From Bacteroidales bacterium (GTDB lineage Bacteria; Bacteroidota; Bacteroidia; Bacteroidales; Lentimicrobiaceae): 64,000 nucleotides of DNA. Every line of letters starts with the position of its first letter. Within the stretch, counting starts at the first letter, position 1. The stretch is taken from positions 124,001-188,000 of the forward strand of contig JAEUTG010000042.1 in assembly GCA_016788045.1 (NCBI GenBank), written 5' to 3'. The position numbers and the translations under genes are program-made. Under the pieces are notes generated by a model. That model was given only the letters and a program-made list of their open reading frames with translations, was not told where the DNA came from and did no database searches. Shown here piece by piece: positions 53,607 through 62,930 of this stretch.

Positions 53607-54123
53607 AACAACCCTCGGAGCCGGGGACATTCCCGGTCCCGGCCGGCTGAAAGAGCTGTTTGCAGCGAATAAATCAATATTGCAGAAGACGGTCACTGCC
53701 CTGGCCAAAGTGAATCCGCGTGAACTGGATGACCTGGTTCATGCCTTGCACCAGCAGGCTTTCGAAGTTTACGACTGCCTCAACTGTGCCAACTGTTGCC
53801 GCAGTATCAGCCCGGCCATTCGCTACAGCGATGTGGATCAGATGGCTAAGAAACTCAGAATCAAGCCTTCGGAAGTAGTTGACAGGTTTCTGACCATGGA
53901 TGCTGAGGGTGATTTCGTGTTCCCTGCTGCCCCCTGTCCGTTTATTGACAATGAAAATTATTGCAGTATCTACAGCCACCGCCCCAAAGCCTGCCGTGAA
54001 TATCCCCACACCGACCGGGCCAGGTTTTACCAACTGTTGAAACTAACGCTGAAGAATGCGGAGATTTGCCCGGTGGTTTACGCCATTTTAAAGAAATTAA
54101 GCAGCGTTGCAGTAAAATCCTGA
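53575..54123 (+). CDS. YkgJ family cysteine-cluster protein
   Basis: The 182-residue protein has the cluster [13 protein letters not shown] (CxxCxxCC) and later [19 protein letters not shown] and ACREYPHTD, the YkgJ (zinc/iron-chelating) pattern. Its function is unknown. In-frame ATGs at 53563 and 53575 both lie inside the upstream DnaJ gene. I chose 53575, but the conserved part starts later and a GTG at 53590 is also possible. Translational coupling with the DnaJ gene is likely. Confidence 0.82.
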   Translation: MKSNSSVVLIKTTLGAGDIPGPGRLKELFAANKSILQKTVTALAKVNPRELDDLVHALHQQAFEVYDCLNCANCCRSISPAIRYSDVDQMAKKLRIKPSEVVDRFLTMDAEGDFVFPAAPCPFIDNENYCSIYSHRPKACREYPHTDRARFYQLLKLTLKNAEICPVVYAILKKLSSVAVKS

Positions 54124-54442
54124 AGCGGGTTGAGTTCAGCAAGTCAGCAAGTCGTGTTTAGGCGGTAAGTCGCTTCGCATCTGATACTTTATTCATGGTT
54201 AAATCAGCCTGCATTTCGGGAAACCCTTAACTCAAGCTTTGAAAGTTCAGATGGCAGTTTGCTGAAGTCGCCTCAGTAGTTCTTTTCAGCCAAAGTAAAG
54301 GCTTTGTAGTGTTTCAGGTTCAGGGAAGGGGGAATATTGGCAACCTGCAATATTAATTTATTGCTGATTAGTATTTGTGAAATAGTATTTATTTACATTT
54401 GTTAAATAGTATTCATTAATCAGAAAATTCAGCTATTGTATT
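54124..54442 (+). other. 319-bp gene-free stretch, promoter region of two type IX cargo genes
   Basis: No gene found. The left third contains a short tandem repeat (AGCAAGTC twice near 54137-54151). The right third holds the direct repeats and -7 box listed separately. The middle has nothing recognisable. Confidence 0.6.
54364..54423 (+). repeat. Two 20-bp direct repeats framed by an inverted repeat, overlapping a -7 box
   Basis: TTTGTGAAATAGTATTTATT (54374-54393) recurs as TTTGTTAAATAGTATTCATT (54398-54417), 18 of 20 identical and 24 bp apart. CTGATTA (54364-54370) and TAATCAG (54417-54423) frame the pair as a perfect inverted repeat. TACATTTG (54394-54401), a -7 box, ends inside the second copy. 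The ATG follows at 54443. The arrangement looks like an operator. Confidence 0.55.
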
Positions 54443-55810
54443 ATGACCAGGATCGTACTTATACCGGTTTTATTGGCGTTTGCTTTCACAGGAATAGCGC
54501 AGGACTCATTCTTGCAAACCACCACTGATTTCAATATATCCAGATATAACGGGGTATTTCTTTCAAACGACGGTCTGATAACTTTCGGAATTTTTTTAGA
54601 TACAACCGGTTCTACCATGGTCAGGAAAACTTCCATAACCGGAGAAACGCAATGGACATGGAAGGCAGGGCGTTACACACTTGGCATAAGCTGTGGGGTT
54701 GCTGACAGAGATGGTAACCTATACCTCTGTCGCTATCGAAATGATTCTGAGTCTGTTATGCTGAAGCTTTCTCCCGCAGGAGATTCCCTGTGGCAACGGC
54801 CGCTGCCAGGTAAATCACCCGATCACATCACATGTACGAACGATAACCATTTTTTGCTTCTTTCGCAGGTGGCGAACGGGATTATACTCAGCAAGACCGA
54901 TCTTGAAGGATATGTCCTCTGGACCAGGCAGATCAGCCACATCGACCTGGATGATGAAATGACCGGCCTTACCCACTTTGAAATGTCTGACGACACGATA
55001 CTGGTTGTGTCACAAACCAGCCAACCGCTTTACTACGATTATCTTACACGTTTTCAGTTATTCAATGCTGATGGTGACTCCCTGCATGAATTTACACTCC
55101 CTTCATTTGGGTCACGTCAAAAGGTGCTTTCTGTATATCGCCTGAACAATGCAGAAGTACTGGTATCGGGAATTTATTCCGGCGAATTGCATGAGAACCA
55201 GAGTTTCCTAGCAAATGTCAATGTCGCCAACGGTGCCGTCGTTTGGCAAAAACCGGTATTGGAAGACCTGATTTTTTCCAGGCTGATGATTGCCGGTGTA
55301 AGCAATGATAAAGTACTGATTTCGGGCGGAGTACAATTCTCGGTGAATGCTCCCAAGCAGGCACTTTCCATGGGAATCACCTTTGACGGGGATATTCTTT
55401 TTTACAGAGGTTATGGGGAAAATGTAATTCATGAGGTTGCCGGGGTTTGTCTGGCGTCTGATGGTGGTATTGTTGCAGCCGGTAGTACTTATTACAACAA
55501 CAATACGAAGGGGTTTCTGATGAAAACAGACCGCGACGGGTTTGTAAATGTGCTTGGTGCAGGCTCTGGACCAGGCCTGACGCCCGTGAGTTGTTACCCC
55601 AATCCGGCAGATGACCGGCTTTGTATTGAAGCAGCTGCGGGAATCAGGATGGTTGAACTGTTCGACGCCACCGGCAGGCTTGCAGGTCGGTTTAGTTTTA
55701 AGGGTGAAATGAAAGTGACCCTCTCACTTCAGGACATCAGGCCCGGATTGCTGACTGTTAAGGTGTTGCATGATCAGAGAATCAGTCTGAAGAAAATAAT
55801 AAATAGATAA
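54443..55810 (+). CDS. Type IX secretion cargo, beta-propeller-like, first of a tandem pair
   Basis: The 455-residue protein has a signal peptide (cleavage near GIAQ) and repeated strands with D-x-L-W and G-D-S-L-W motifs (SPAGDSLWQRPLPGK, TDLEGYVLWTRQI), suggesting a beta propeller. Its last 80 or so residues form a type A sorting domain (VSCYPNPADDRLCIEA, MVELFDATGRLAG, ending KKIINR). It is probably exported by the type IX system and anchored or released at the cell surface. Its ligand is unknown. A similar gene follows 55 bp downstream. Confidence 0.85.
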   Translation: MTRIVLIPVLLAFAFTGIAQDSFLQTTTDFNISRYNGVFLSNDGLITFGIFLDTTGSTMVRKTSITGETQWTWKAGRYTLGISCGVADRDGNLYLCRYRNDSESVMLKLSPAGDSLWQRPLPGKSPDHITCTNDNHFLLLSQVANGIILSKTDLEGYVLWTRQISHIDLDDEMTGLTHFEMSDDTILVVSQTSQPLYYDYLTRFQLFNADGDSLHEFTLPSFGSRQKVLSVYRLNNAEVLVSGIYSGELHENQSFLANVNVANGAVVWQKPVLEDLIFSRLMIAGVSNDKVLISGGVQFSVNAPKQALSMGITFDGDILFYRGYGENVIHEVAGVCLASDGGIVAAGSTYYNNNTKGFLMKTDRDGFVNVLGAGSGPGLTPVSCYPNPADDRLCIEAAAGIRMVELFDATGRLAGRFSFKGEMKVTLSLQDIRPGLLTVKVLHDQRISLKKIINR

Positions 55811-55865
55811 ACCCGGCTACACTCATTGTATAGTTTATTTTGTAAATCACTGAAAATTATATAAT

Positions 55866-57254
55866 ATGAAAATTATTTTTACTTCTGTACTGATATTTTT
55901 CGCGTTCCTGAGTAATACACAGGCTCAGACTTCCTTTGAGAGGCTTTACCGCTATTGGTATTACGGAGAAGGCAACGAGGTTTTTGAAGAAGAGGATGGC
56001 TATATCCTGGCCGGGGTTGGTGGGGTTGGCCCCATGAATTACCTGTTTATTCTGAAAGCCGGATTTAACGGAGATACCCTCTGGATGAAACAACTGGAGT
56101 TGTTAGAACTGGGGAGTAACTATCCATGGATAACCTCATCGGTAAGAGATCAATCAGGGAATACCTATTTCGCTTTAGAAGATATGCATGATTTGCCATG
56201 TTTATTCAAATTCGACCCGCAATGGAACCTTTTATGGCAAAAGAAACCGGAGCAAAACTTTATCATCCGTAAGATGACTATTTCCCGGGATAATTCAATA
56301 CTGTGCGTGGGAAAAGACTCAACAGCTTACTGTATCAGAAAACTGAATACTGAAGGTACAACGCTCTGGAGATCAGCAGATATTTATTGTAATCCGTGGG
56401 GATATCTTGCTTTCTCTTCCATACATGAAATGCCTGACAATGCTGTTGTACTGATTTCGTCATGGATCAACAACACATGGTATTCGCCGGATAAAAGCAC
56501 TATAACAGTTTATAGTCCTGATGGGGACTCAGTTTCATCTGCAGTTTTCAACCCCCCGGGTGGTAATTACACCATTGCAGATACCAAACTGATCGGCGAT
56601 GAAATGATCAGTATCGGAGGTCGTTATCCTGTGAATGACATCACTGCCTCCCTGATCCGGCACAAAGCCGATGGCACCATCCTGATGGATAAAATACTCA
56701 GCCGCGAGTCAACGATGTACAGAATTTCCCTTACCGGGGATGGCAAAGTAGTAACTTCAGGCTACATTTCGCGTGGGCCTATGGTTCAGCAGGCTGTACT
56801 GCAATGTATGACCCTTGAGGGCGACAGTTTATGGAGTTCGGCGATAGGCTATGCCGGGAGTATTTGGTTATATACCCCCCTTGTTTGTCGTGATAAGGGA
56901 ATACTTCTTGGAGGTTTTGCCGCACTGAATTCGTGGCCTGAAGGGTATCCCTATTTTGTAAAAACAGACAGTATGGGCAGGATATCGCCGGTTGGGATAC
57001 CGGATCTGCCTGCAAAAACTGCCACCGTTTACCCAAATCCAACCTCAGGCAGGATATTCGTCAGTGTGCCGAAAGGTTATAAGGGGAATCTCGAAATTTA
57101 TGATGCTTTGGGACATCTTTGCTATTCAGCTCCGGTAAATGATGGTGCCACTACCTTCGACCTTGGCTTTCTGAATCCGGGGATTTACATTTACCACCTT
57201 TTGAACCCAGAAGAGGTATCAACAGGAAAGTTGATTATCAGAATCTTACAATAG
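55866..57254 (+). CDS. Type IX secretion cargo, beta-propeller-like, second of a tandem pair
   Basis: The 462-residue protein has a signal peptide (cleavage near NTQAQ), repeated G-D-x-L-W and KFDPQWNLLW-type strands, and a type A sorting tail (ATVYPNPTSGRIFVSV, LEIYDALGHLCYS, ending KLIIRILQ). It is similar in plan to the gene just upstream, so the pair probably arose by duplication, but the two are not close in sequence. Its 3' end overlaps the convergent methyltransferase gene by 17 bp. Confidence 0.85.
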   Translation: MKIIFTSVLIFFAFLSNTQAQTSFERLYRYWYYGEGNEVFEEEDGYILAGVGGVGPMNYLFILKAGFNGDTLWMKQLELLELGSNYPWITSSVRDQSGNTYFALEDMHDLPCLFKFDPQWNLLWQKKPEQNFIIRKMTISRDNSILCVGKDSTAYCIRKLNTEGTTLWRSADIYCNPWGYLAFSSIHEMPDNAVVLISSWINNTWYSPDKSTITVYSPDGDSVSSAVFNPPGGNYTIADTKLIGDEMISIGGRYPVNDITASLIRHKADGTILMDKILSRESTMYRISLTGDGKVVTSGYISRGPMVQQAVLQCMTLEGDSLWSSAIGYAGSIWLYTPLVCRDKGILLGGFAALNSWPEGYPYFVKTDSMGRISPVGIPDLPAKTATVYPNPTSGRIFVSVPKGYKGNLEIYDALGHLCYSAPVNDGATTFDLGFLNPGIYIYHLLNPEEVSTGKLIIRILQ

Positions 57255-58113
57255 TTCCCAGGGGGAGTTTCTTTCCGAATGCATCGTTCAGGTAGAGTTC
57301 GCCAGATTCGAGTGTTTCCCTGGCCCCGAATGCTGCCCTGATAAGGTTTTCACCGATCAGCGAGGAGAAACCCATGGAGTAGAGGCTCATGATCAGGAAA
57401 TTTTCCCCGGGGTCCAGCAGGCTGCTGCAGGTGCGGATCATTTCGCTGATGTTTTCCTCTAGCACCCATTTTTCTCCATCAGCCCCCCTTCCGTAAGCCG
57501 GAGGATCGAGGATGATGCCGTTATACCTGCTGCCCCGTCTTGCTTCCCGCTTCACGAACTTCAGGGCATCCTCCACGATCCAGCGGATACCGTCGAGCCG
57601 GCTCAGTTCCATGTTTTCGCGGGCCCAGGTGATCACGGGTTTTACCGAATCCACATGCACCACTTCTGCTCCGGCCGCACAGGCAGCCAGCGAAGCCCCT
57701 CCGGTGTAGGCAAACAGGTTGAGGACCTTCGGTTTCGGGCTTTTCATCTGCTTTACCCGGTCGTAAATAAAGTCCCAGTTATCGCCCTGTTCGGGAAATA
57801 CACCGATGTGCCTGAAACTAGTCAGTCCCAGCCGCATGCGGATGTTCATGGTTTTATATTGATATCCGATCTGCCACTGCTCTTTGCACTGTTTGCCCAA
57901 AATCCAGCGGCCTTTTTCGGGATCGTTTTTTTCTTTGCGGAAAACAGCCTGCGATTGTTTCTGCCATTCGCTTTCCGGAAGTGATTTATCCCAGACAGCC
58001 TGTGGCTCAGGCCGTGTAAGTACCTGATTGCCGAATCGTTCGAGTTTCTCGAAGTTGCCTGAATCAATCAGTTCATAATCTTTCCAGTGAAGGGGGGTGT
58101 ACAGCTTGATCAT
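57238..58113 (-). CDS. Class I SAM-dependent methyltransferase, RlmI/RlmK-like
   Basis: The 291-residue protein has the SAM-binding block KVLNLFAYTGGASLAACAAG, followed by DSVKPVITWARENMELSRLD, IRWIVEDALKFV and the catalytic-loop motif GIILDPPAYGRG. This is the pattern of 23S rRNA cytosine-5 methyltransferases such as RlmI, but without the PUA domain. The substrate is unknown. It overlaps the second type IX cargo gene by 17 bp and is divergent from the TrmH-type gene with a 104-bp gap. Confidence 0.87.
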   Translation of the reverse strand: MIKLYTPLHWKDYELIDSGNFEKLERFGNQVLTRPEPQAVWDKSLPESEWQKQSQAVFRKEKNDPEKGRWILGKQCKEQWQIGYQYKTMNIRMRLGLTSFRHIGVFPEQGDNWDFIYDRVKQMKSPKPKVLNLFAYTGGASLAACAAGAEVVHVDSVKPVITWARENMELSRLDGIRWIVEDALKFVKREARRGSRYNGIILDPPAYGRGADGEKWVLEENISEMIRTCSSLLDPGENFLIMSLYSMGFSSLIGENLIRAAFGARETLESGELYLNDAFGKKLPLGTIVRF

Positions 58114-58217
58114 GCCGGGTAATTAAGGTCTGTGTTCCGGTTTGATTATCCGGAGAGCAGTACAAAGATGCAAAAATTCTCTAATTTTACAGCCGGCAGC
58201 ACCAGAATGCCCACGAT

Positions 58218-59009
58218 ATGTCAGAACTGATTACAAGTGTGAACAATCCCCGCGTCAGAAACCTGATGGTGCTGATGCAGAAATCGCGTGAACGCCGCAA
58301 ACAGAATCTTGTGGTTGTGGAAGGCCTGCGCGAAACATCGGTAGCCCTCACCAACGGATTTCAGCTCAGGCACCTGTATGTTTGCCCTGATGTTGCCCGT
58401 GAGGGGGATTACCTGCCGCTGGCTGCTGAAGGCACTGTTACGTTCATCGGGAAGGGCGTTTTTGAGAAACTGGCTTACCGCGAAGGCTCGGATGGCTGTA
58501 TAGCCCTGCTCGAAGCACGCTGGCTGGGGCTTTCCGGAGTAAAGCTCCGGAACAATCCTCTTGTAATTGTTCTTGAAGCAGTTGAAAAACCCGGCAACCT
58601 CGGGGCCATCCTCAGAACGGCTGATGCTGCCGATGTTGACGCCGTGATTGTCTGCGATCCGCTGACCGACATTTACAACCCGAATGTGATCAGGTCAGGA
58701 ATTGGCTGTGTTTTTTCACGGCAGGTGGTGGCCTGCTCTTCGGAAGATGCGCAGCAGTGGCTGCGTGAAAACGGCATCAGGAGTTATGCCGCGGAACTGA
58801 AGGCTTCTTCCCGTTATCATCTGAATAACTATACCGGTCCGACTGCTTTTGTGATGGGCACCGAAGCCGATGGACTTACGCAGTCATGGATAGATTTCTG
58901 CGACGAAAGGGTCATCATTCCCATGCTGGGCAGCATCGATTCGCTGAATGTGTCGGTATCTACTGCTGTACTCGTATTTGAAGCAAAACGGCAGCGCGGA
59001 TTTGATTGA
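58218..59009 (+). CDS. TrmH/SpoU family RNA 2'-O-methyltransferase
   Basis: The 263-residue protein has an N-terminal substrate-binding domain (SVNNPRVRNLMVLMQKSRER-like start) and a SPOUT domain. It shows motif 1 VEKPGNLGAILRTADAADVD, motif 2 AFVMGTEADGL and motif 3 IPMLGSIDSLNVSVSTAVLVFE, the knot that binds S-adenosylmethionine. Its target in rRNA or tRNA is unknown. It appears to be a single-gene unit. Confidence 0.93.
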   Translation: MSELITSVNNPRVRNLMVLMQKSRERRKQNLVVVEGLRETSVALTNGFQLRHLYVCPDVAREGDYLPLAAEGTVTFIGKGVFEKLAYREGSDGCIALLEARWLGLSGVKLRNNPLVIVLEAVEKPGNLGAILRTADAADVDAVIVCDPLTDIYNPNVIRSGIGCVFSRQVVACSSEDAQQWLRENGIRSYAAELKASSRYHLNNYTGPTAFVMGTEADGLTQSWIDFCDERVIIPMLGSIDSLNVSVSTAVLVFEAKRQRGFD

Positions 59010-59332
59010 AAAGGGAAGACAGACGGCCTCTGTGGAAGAATTTCATCAAATAACAACAGATAAGGGGACCAGGAGAAGGGGGGACAAGGAGAGACCCACT
59101 ATTCAAATCTGAGAAAGCCGATGAAACCGAATCCGGATATGAAAAAAAATCCTCATCAGAAGGCGCTCACAACTCACAACTCACTGCTCACATCCTGGAA
59201 TCCCGTTTTTGAAAACAAATCCTGCAGCAAGCATCAAGCCCAAACAGAAGCAACTACATCCTAATTACTTCATACTAATTACTATAACTTCCTTCAGTCT
59301 TCCGACTTCCGACCGCAGTAACCCCGATCTTC
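59010..59332. other. 323-bp gene-free stretch with four kinds of short tandem repeats
   Basis: No gene found. GGGGACCAGGAGA (59064-59076) and GGGGACAAGGAGA (59080-59092) form a near-identical pair. ACTCACAACTCACAACTCAC-type repeats stand at 59166-59192. CTAATTACT occurs at 59262-59270 and 59276-59284. CTTCCGACTTCCGAC lies at 59299-59313. It looks like a patchwork of slippage-prone segments. Confidence 0.6.
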
Positions 59333-60565
59333 TCAGAAACTATATACCGCACCCAACCCGATACGGATGTTTCCGGTTTCTTCTGATTCTGTAACCCGCA
59401 TCATGCTGTCGTTATTGCCATAAGCTGCGACGGTGTACTCAACTTCAGCTACAAAGCTAAATTTTCCGGTTACAAAGGTAACCATCGGAGCTATCCTGTA
59501 AACATAATCAATGTCGGCATCGCGGGCATATACGGGGCCGGTGATGGCTTTCAGTGCTCCGAGATTTTTTGTATAACCCAGAAAGAGAGAGGGTTGCCAT
59601 TTTCCGGAATTGTATGCAGCATTCAACCAACCTGCATCGTAGGTTAGCGGTGTATACCCACGGCGGGCTGTTTGCGGATCAATTTCTGAAACACCGAAAC
59701 CGCCCATCATCAGGTGATCGTTGAGCGCCTGCCCGCGGGTGTATTGCGCTTTCAGTGAGATTTTTCCGGCAGTGTAGGCGATAAAACCGGTATAGGAAAG
59801 GCAGTTCAGACTTTCATCTGCGGCATAAAGGCTGTCGGTGACCAGCCGGGGCGTGAGTATTTTGTAATCAAACCCGGCACCTGCAAAAAGTCCATCCTTT
59901 TTAAAGTGAAGCTGAGCATGGAGGTTGGGCAGTACACTGTTACGCATGTAAACGGAAGAACTGCCGGTGGGCCCGTTGTTTACATAATCGCGCTGCGATG
60001 CGGCCACTGCAACGAGATTCAGGTTGCCGGTTTTGTAATCTATACGAACCTGAGGCTGACGGCTGAATGAGTGAAAAGGCGCTCCGGTATTGAGGGAAAG
60101 CACATTCGGGATCATTTCCGGCAGATCGAGCGGGTGCCAGTACTGACCGGCAATCATGCGGGTTTTTTTCCATTGCATGGAGATGTAGGCGTGGCGCAAC
60201 CTGAAACTGTTGTTCTCCGCATTGGATGCCCCGGTGAAATCACCTTCAATCACTGCCTGAATGCCCGCACCAAGTACATCCGGTCCCGTTGCCTTTGCGG
60301 TAAGGCGCGTTGTCATCGCATATTGATTGAACGTCGGTTGAGCATTCACATCTTCACCATTGGGGTCGAACAACGGTTTTTTAGGATAGAAAAGTAAAAA
60401 ACCTTCGCGGGCTTCAACAACCTGCCGGCTGTCGAAGATGGCATCAGCCCTGACAAATCCCGTTACGGAAAGTTTGTACAATGATTTGTTTTCCTGTGCT
60501 TTTGCCGGCAGGATAGAGATCAGTAACAGGAAAAGGCTGGTGATATTTCTGTAAAATGCCCTCAT
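59333..60565 (-). CDS. DcaP-like outer-membrane porin
   Basis: The 410-residue protein has a signal peptide (cleavage near LPAKAQ) and the DcaP-like pattern: VTGFVRADAIFDSRQ, an extended AIQAVIEGDFTGAS strand, FRLRHAYISMQWKKTRMIAGQYWHPL, and a final barrel strand IGLGAVYSF with a terminal Phe. Such porins are trimeric diffusion channels for small anionic or dicarboxylic solutes. The substrate here is unknown. An open frame extends 14 codons upstream, but a TTACTTTG box lies between that ATG and the one at 60565, which I chose. Confidence 0.82.
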   Translation of the reverse strand: MRAFYRNITSLFLLLISILPAKAQENKSLYKLSVTGFVRADAIFDSRQVVEAREGFLLFYPKKPLFDPNGEDVNAQPTFNQYAMTTRLTAKATGPDVLGAGIQAVIEGDFTGASNAENNSFRLRHAYISMQWKKTRMIAGQYWHPLDLPEMIPNVLSLNTGAPFHSFSRQPQVRIDYKTGNLNLVAVAASQRDYVNNGPTGSSSVYMRNSVLPNLHAQLHFKKDGLFAGAGFDYKILTPRLVTDSLYAADESLNCLSYTGFIAYTAGKISLKAQYTRGQALNDHLMMGGFGVSEIDPQTARRGYTPLTYDAGWLNAAYNSGKWQPSLFLGYTKNLGALKAITGPVYARDADIDYVYRIAPMVTFVTGKFSFVAEVEYTVAAYGNNDSMMRVTESEETGNIRIGLGAVYSF

Positions 60566-60662
60566 CTTTTTTCGGGCAAAGTAAGGGAATGTTTGCCAAC
60601 CAGACAAAACCAGGTCCGTTTTATCGGCAACGAAGGTGTGAGTTCTGAGTCAACCCCGTTAT

Positions 60663-61025
60663 TTACTCATCACGGTGAACGGTTGAAGGTGAGAAGGCAG
60701 GCAGGCAAACCGCAATGTATTCGGCTCCGCCCTCAAAAGGGGTGCTGTACCTGATCCATTCACCGGGAGAAGTGAATACCGCTTGTCCGGCGCTGACCTC
60801 CATTACACCCTCTTCGGAAGTTATCAGAATACGGCCTTTCAGCACCACCGTGTATTCGGCAAACTCAGGCCGCTGGCCGGGTTCTTCCCAGCCTGCTTCG
60901 CTCACCATACGGGCAATACTTACCTGCGTGTCGCCGCTGTTTACCTGGCCGAAGTACTCTTCGATCCGTTTTTCCTTGTTCCCTGCTGCTTTAATGACAG
61001 ATGGTGCGCTGATCAGTCTGGGCAT
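60663..61025 (-). CDS. Cupin domain protein
   Basis: The 120-residue protein has a cupin barrel: EFAEYTVVLKGRILI, the AGQAVFTSPGEWIRYSTPF block, and EYIAVCLPAFSPSTVHRDE at the end, a family pattern common to small bacterial cupins. The function is unknown. The open frame extends to 61115, but I chose the ATG at 61025 (MPRLISAPSVIKAAG). It follows carbonic anhydrase by 101 bp on the same strand. Confidence 0.8.
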   Translation of the reverse strand: MPRLISAPSVIKAAGNKEKRIEEYFGQVNSGDTQVSIARMVSEAGWEEPGQRPEFAEYTVVLKGRILITSEEGVMEVSAGQAVFTSPGEWIRYSTPFEGGAEYIAVCLPAFSPSTVHRDE

Positions 61026-61126
61026 GATACCTTGTTTTGATTGTTTGTTTTTTGCTTTGATGGTATTACTTGTAGTCCACTTTGAAAATATTGACTGATT
61101 GACAGAAACAATCAACCGGAGCGGTA

Positions 61127-61750
61127 TTATTCAATAGGCTCAAATTCGCCGGTTTTTTGGTGGTATTCGTAAATCTGCCCGGTATGGATCATATAATGCC
61201 AGCCAATGAGTTTCATTTCACCGGATTTTACGGCATTGCAGATATAGGGGTAGGTCATCAGGTGGCTTAGCTGTTCCACCACATTCATTTGTTCGGTAAG
61301 CCATTCGCGGGCGGCATAATCGGTGGGGTTCACAAGCTTCAGAACTTTCTCCTTAACCGGTTCTGCCAGTTGCAACCATCGCCGGGTGTGCGGAATACCT
61401 GTCAGTTTTTCTTCAGGGTGGTAAAGAGCGGCACAGCCTCCGCAGTTGGAGTGTCCGCAGACAATGATGTTTTTCACCTTCAGCACCTGCACGGCGTATT
61501 CAATGGCTGAGGTTGTGGCCAGGTATTCACCGGACTCGCGGTATTTGGGTACCAGATTGGCAATGTTGCGGATTATGAACAGCTCCCCGGGCATCGTCTG
61601 GGTGATCAGCGAAGGAACTACCCTTGAATCGGAACAGCCGATAAACAGGGTATGCGGGTTCTGCTGCCGGCCAAGGTTCTCGAAATGTTCCCGGTTGGCC
61701 TCAAAATCGTTTTCACGGAAACGGATGATTCCGTCTTTAAAATCAGCCAT
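61127..61750 (-). CDS. Beta-class carbonic anhydrase
   Basis: The 207-residue protein is a beta carbonic anhydrase that interconverts CO2 and bicarbonate. It has the zinc ligands in FIGCSDSRV (Cys39 and Asp41) and HSNCGGC (His and Cys near residues 100-103), plus the IRNIANLVP block. An open frame extends 16 codons upstream, but the ATG at 61750 (MADFKDGIIRFRENDF) is the family start. It is divergent from the prohibitin-like gene. Confidence 0.93.
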   Translation of the reverse strand: MADFKDGIIRFRENDFEANREHFENLGRQQNPHTLFIGCSDSRVVPSLITQTMPGELFIIRNIANLVPKYRESGEYLATTSAIEYAVQVLKVKNIIVCGHSNCGGCAALYHPEEKLTGIPHTRRWLQLAEPVKEKVLKLVNPTDYAAREWLTEQMNVVEQLSHLMTYPYICNAVKSGEMKLIGWHYMIHTGQIYEYHQKTGEFEPIE

Positions 61751-61820
61751 AATAATTGATTTGAGCGTATCAACAATTTTAAACGGGCATTGTTCCATAA
61801 AAATATTGTCAATTCAATCA

Positions 61821-61850
61821 TTGTTATCCCGCTTCCTTCCGTAACTTTAC
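61821..61850 (+). promoter_or_regulatory. Possible promoter of the prohibitin-like gene
   Basis: TTG at 61821-61823 and TAACTTTA at 61842-61849 stand 18 bp apart. The last base of the -7 box departs from consensus, so support is moderate. Confidence 0.4.
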
Positions 61851-61891
61851 TTCATGACCTCTGATAACTTTTCACCGTTAAATTCAACTTT

Positions 61892-62788
61892 ATGGCAGCA
61901 ATTATTTTTGGAATTCTGATTCTGGTCGCCGGTGTGGTGATCGGAAAAATCGTTTCTCCGGTTCAGCGCTACAGCGGCTTTATCAGGATAGCCGGTATTG
62001 TACTGATCGTTGTGGGCGCAATACTCTCCTCCGTTTACCAGATCGAACCCGGGCAGGTTGGCGTCCAGAAGCTCTTCGGGAAAGTCAACAACAACATCCT
62101 GGAGAGCGGCCTCAACATCATCAACCCGCTGGTGGAGGTAGTTCCCTTCGACATCCGTACCCAGAATTACACCATGTCGGGCGTTAACGATGAGGGCGAC
62201 CGGGCCAGCGACGATGCCATTCGTGTGCTTTCTGCCGACGGACTGGAAGTGATCATCGACCTTACGGTTCTGTATAAGGTGATACCGATAGAAACCCCGC
62301 GCATACTCCGGGAGTTGGGAACAGATTACAAAAACACCATCGTAAGGCCACTGTGCCGGACCAAAATCCGCGACAACGCCGTATATTATGAAGCGGTGGC
62401 TTTATATTCCACAAAGCGTGACGAGTTTCAGGACCGGATCTTTAAGTCGATTGAGAGCGATTTTATGAAACGCGGACTGATTCTTGAGCAACTGCTGGTG
62501 CGCAACATCACCCTGCCCGAATCGGTAAAGGCAACCATTGAATCGAAGATCAATGCCGAACAGGAAGCCCAGAAAATGACCTTTGTGTTGCAGAAAGAAA
62601 AACAGGAAGCCGAACGCAAACGGGTTGAAGCTCAGGGGATTGCCGATTATCAGCGCATTCTGAGCACCGGATTGAGCGATAAGCAGTTGCAATACGAAAT
62701 GATCAAGGCCATTGCCACTTCTCCCAATGCCAAGCTGATTTTTATGGATGCCAAAAAGCCAGCTTCAATTATTGTGGACGGGAAGTAA
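61892..62788 (+). CDS. Prohibitin-like SPFH membrane protein
   Basis: The 298-residue protein has two hydrophobic segments in the first 45 residues and an SPFH domain: QIEPGQVGVQKLFGKVNNNI, NYTMSGVNDEGDRASDDAIR, then FMKRGLILEQLLVRNITLPE and a long coiled coil (INAEQEAQKMTFVLQKEKQE). This is the prohibitin pattern. It probably forms a large membrane ring. A second and more distant SPFH protein lies at 7112. Confidence 0.9.
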   Translation: MAAIIFGILILVAGVVIGKIVSPVQRYSGFIRIAGIVLIVVGAILSSVYQIEPGQVGVQKLFGKVNNNILESGLNIINPLVEVVPFDIRTQNYTMSGVNDEGDRASDDAIRVLSADGLEVIIDLTVLYKVIPIETPRILRELGTDYKNTIVRPLCRTKIRDNAVYYEAVALYSTKRDEFQDRIFKSIESDFMKRGLILEQLLVRNITLPESVKATIESKINAEQEAQKMTFVLQKEKQEAERKRVEAQGIADYQRILSTGLSDKQLQYEMIKAIATSPNAKLIFMDAKKPASIIVDGK

Positions 62789-62853
62789 GGCGCTTTTACT
62801 GTCTTATTGAAGCACTTTATTCCAGGATTTAATCAGGCTTGTTAAGGTCTGAA

Positions 62854-62889
62854 AAAAACACCAGACAAATCCGTTTGTCTGGTGTTTTT
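62854..62889. terminator. Bidirectional terminator before the right-edge gene
   Basis: AAAACACCAGACAAA and TTTGTCTGGTGTTTT form a perfect stem with a 4-base loop and T runs on both strands. It lies between the convergent prohibitin-like and BACON/dockerin genes. Confidence 0.85.
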
Positions 62890-62930
62890 CGTTCAAAGAT
62901 ATCTTTCTGGTGTTCTGTTGACAGCGCAAA

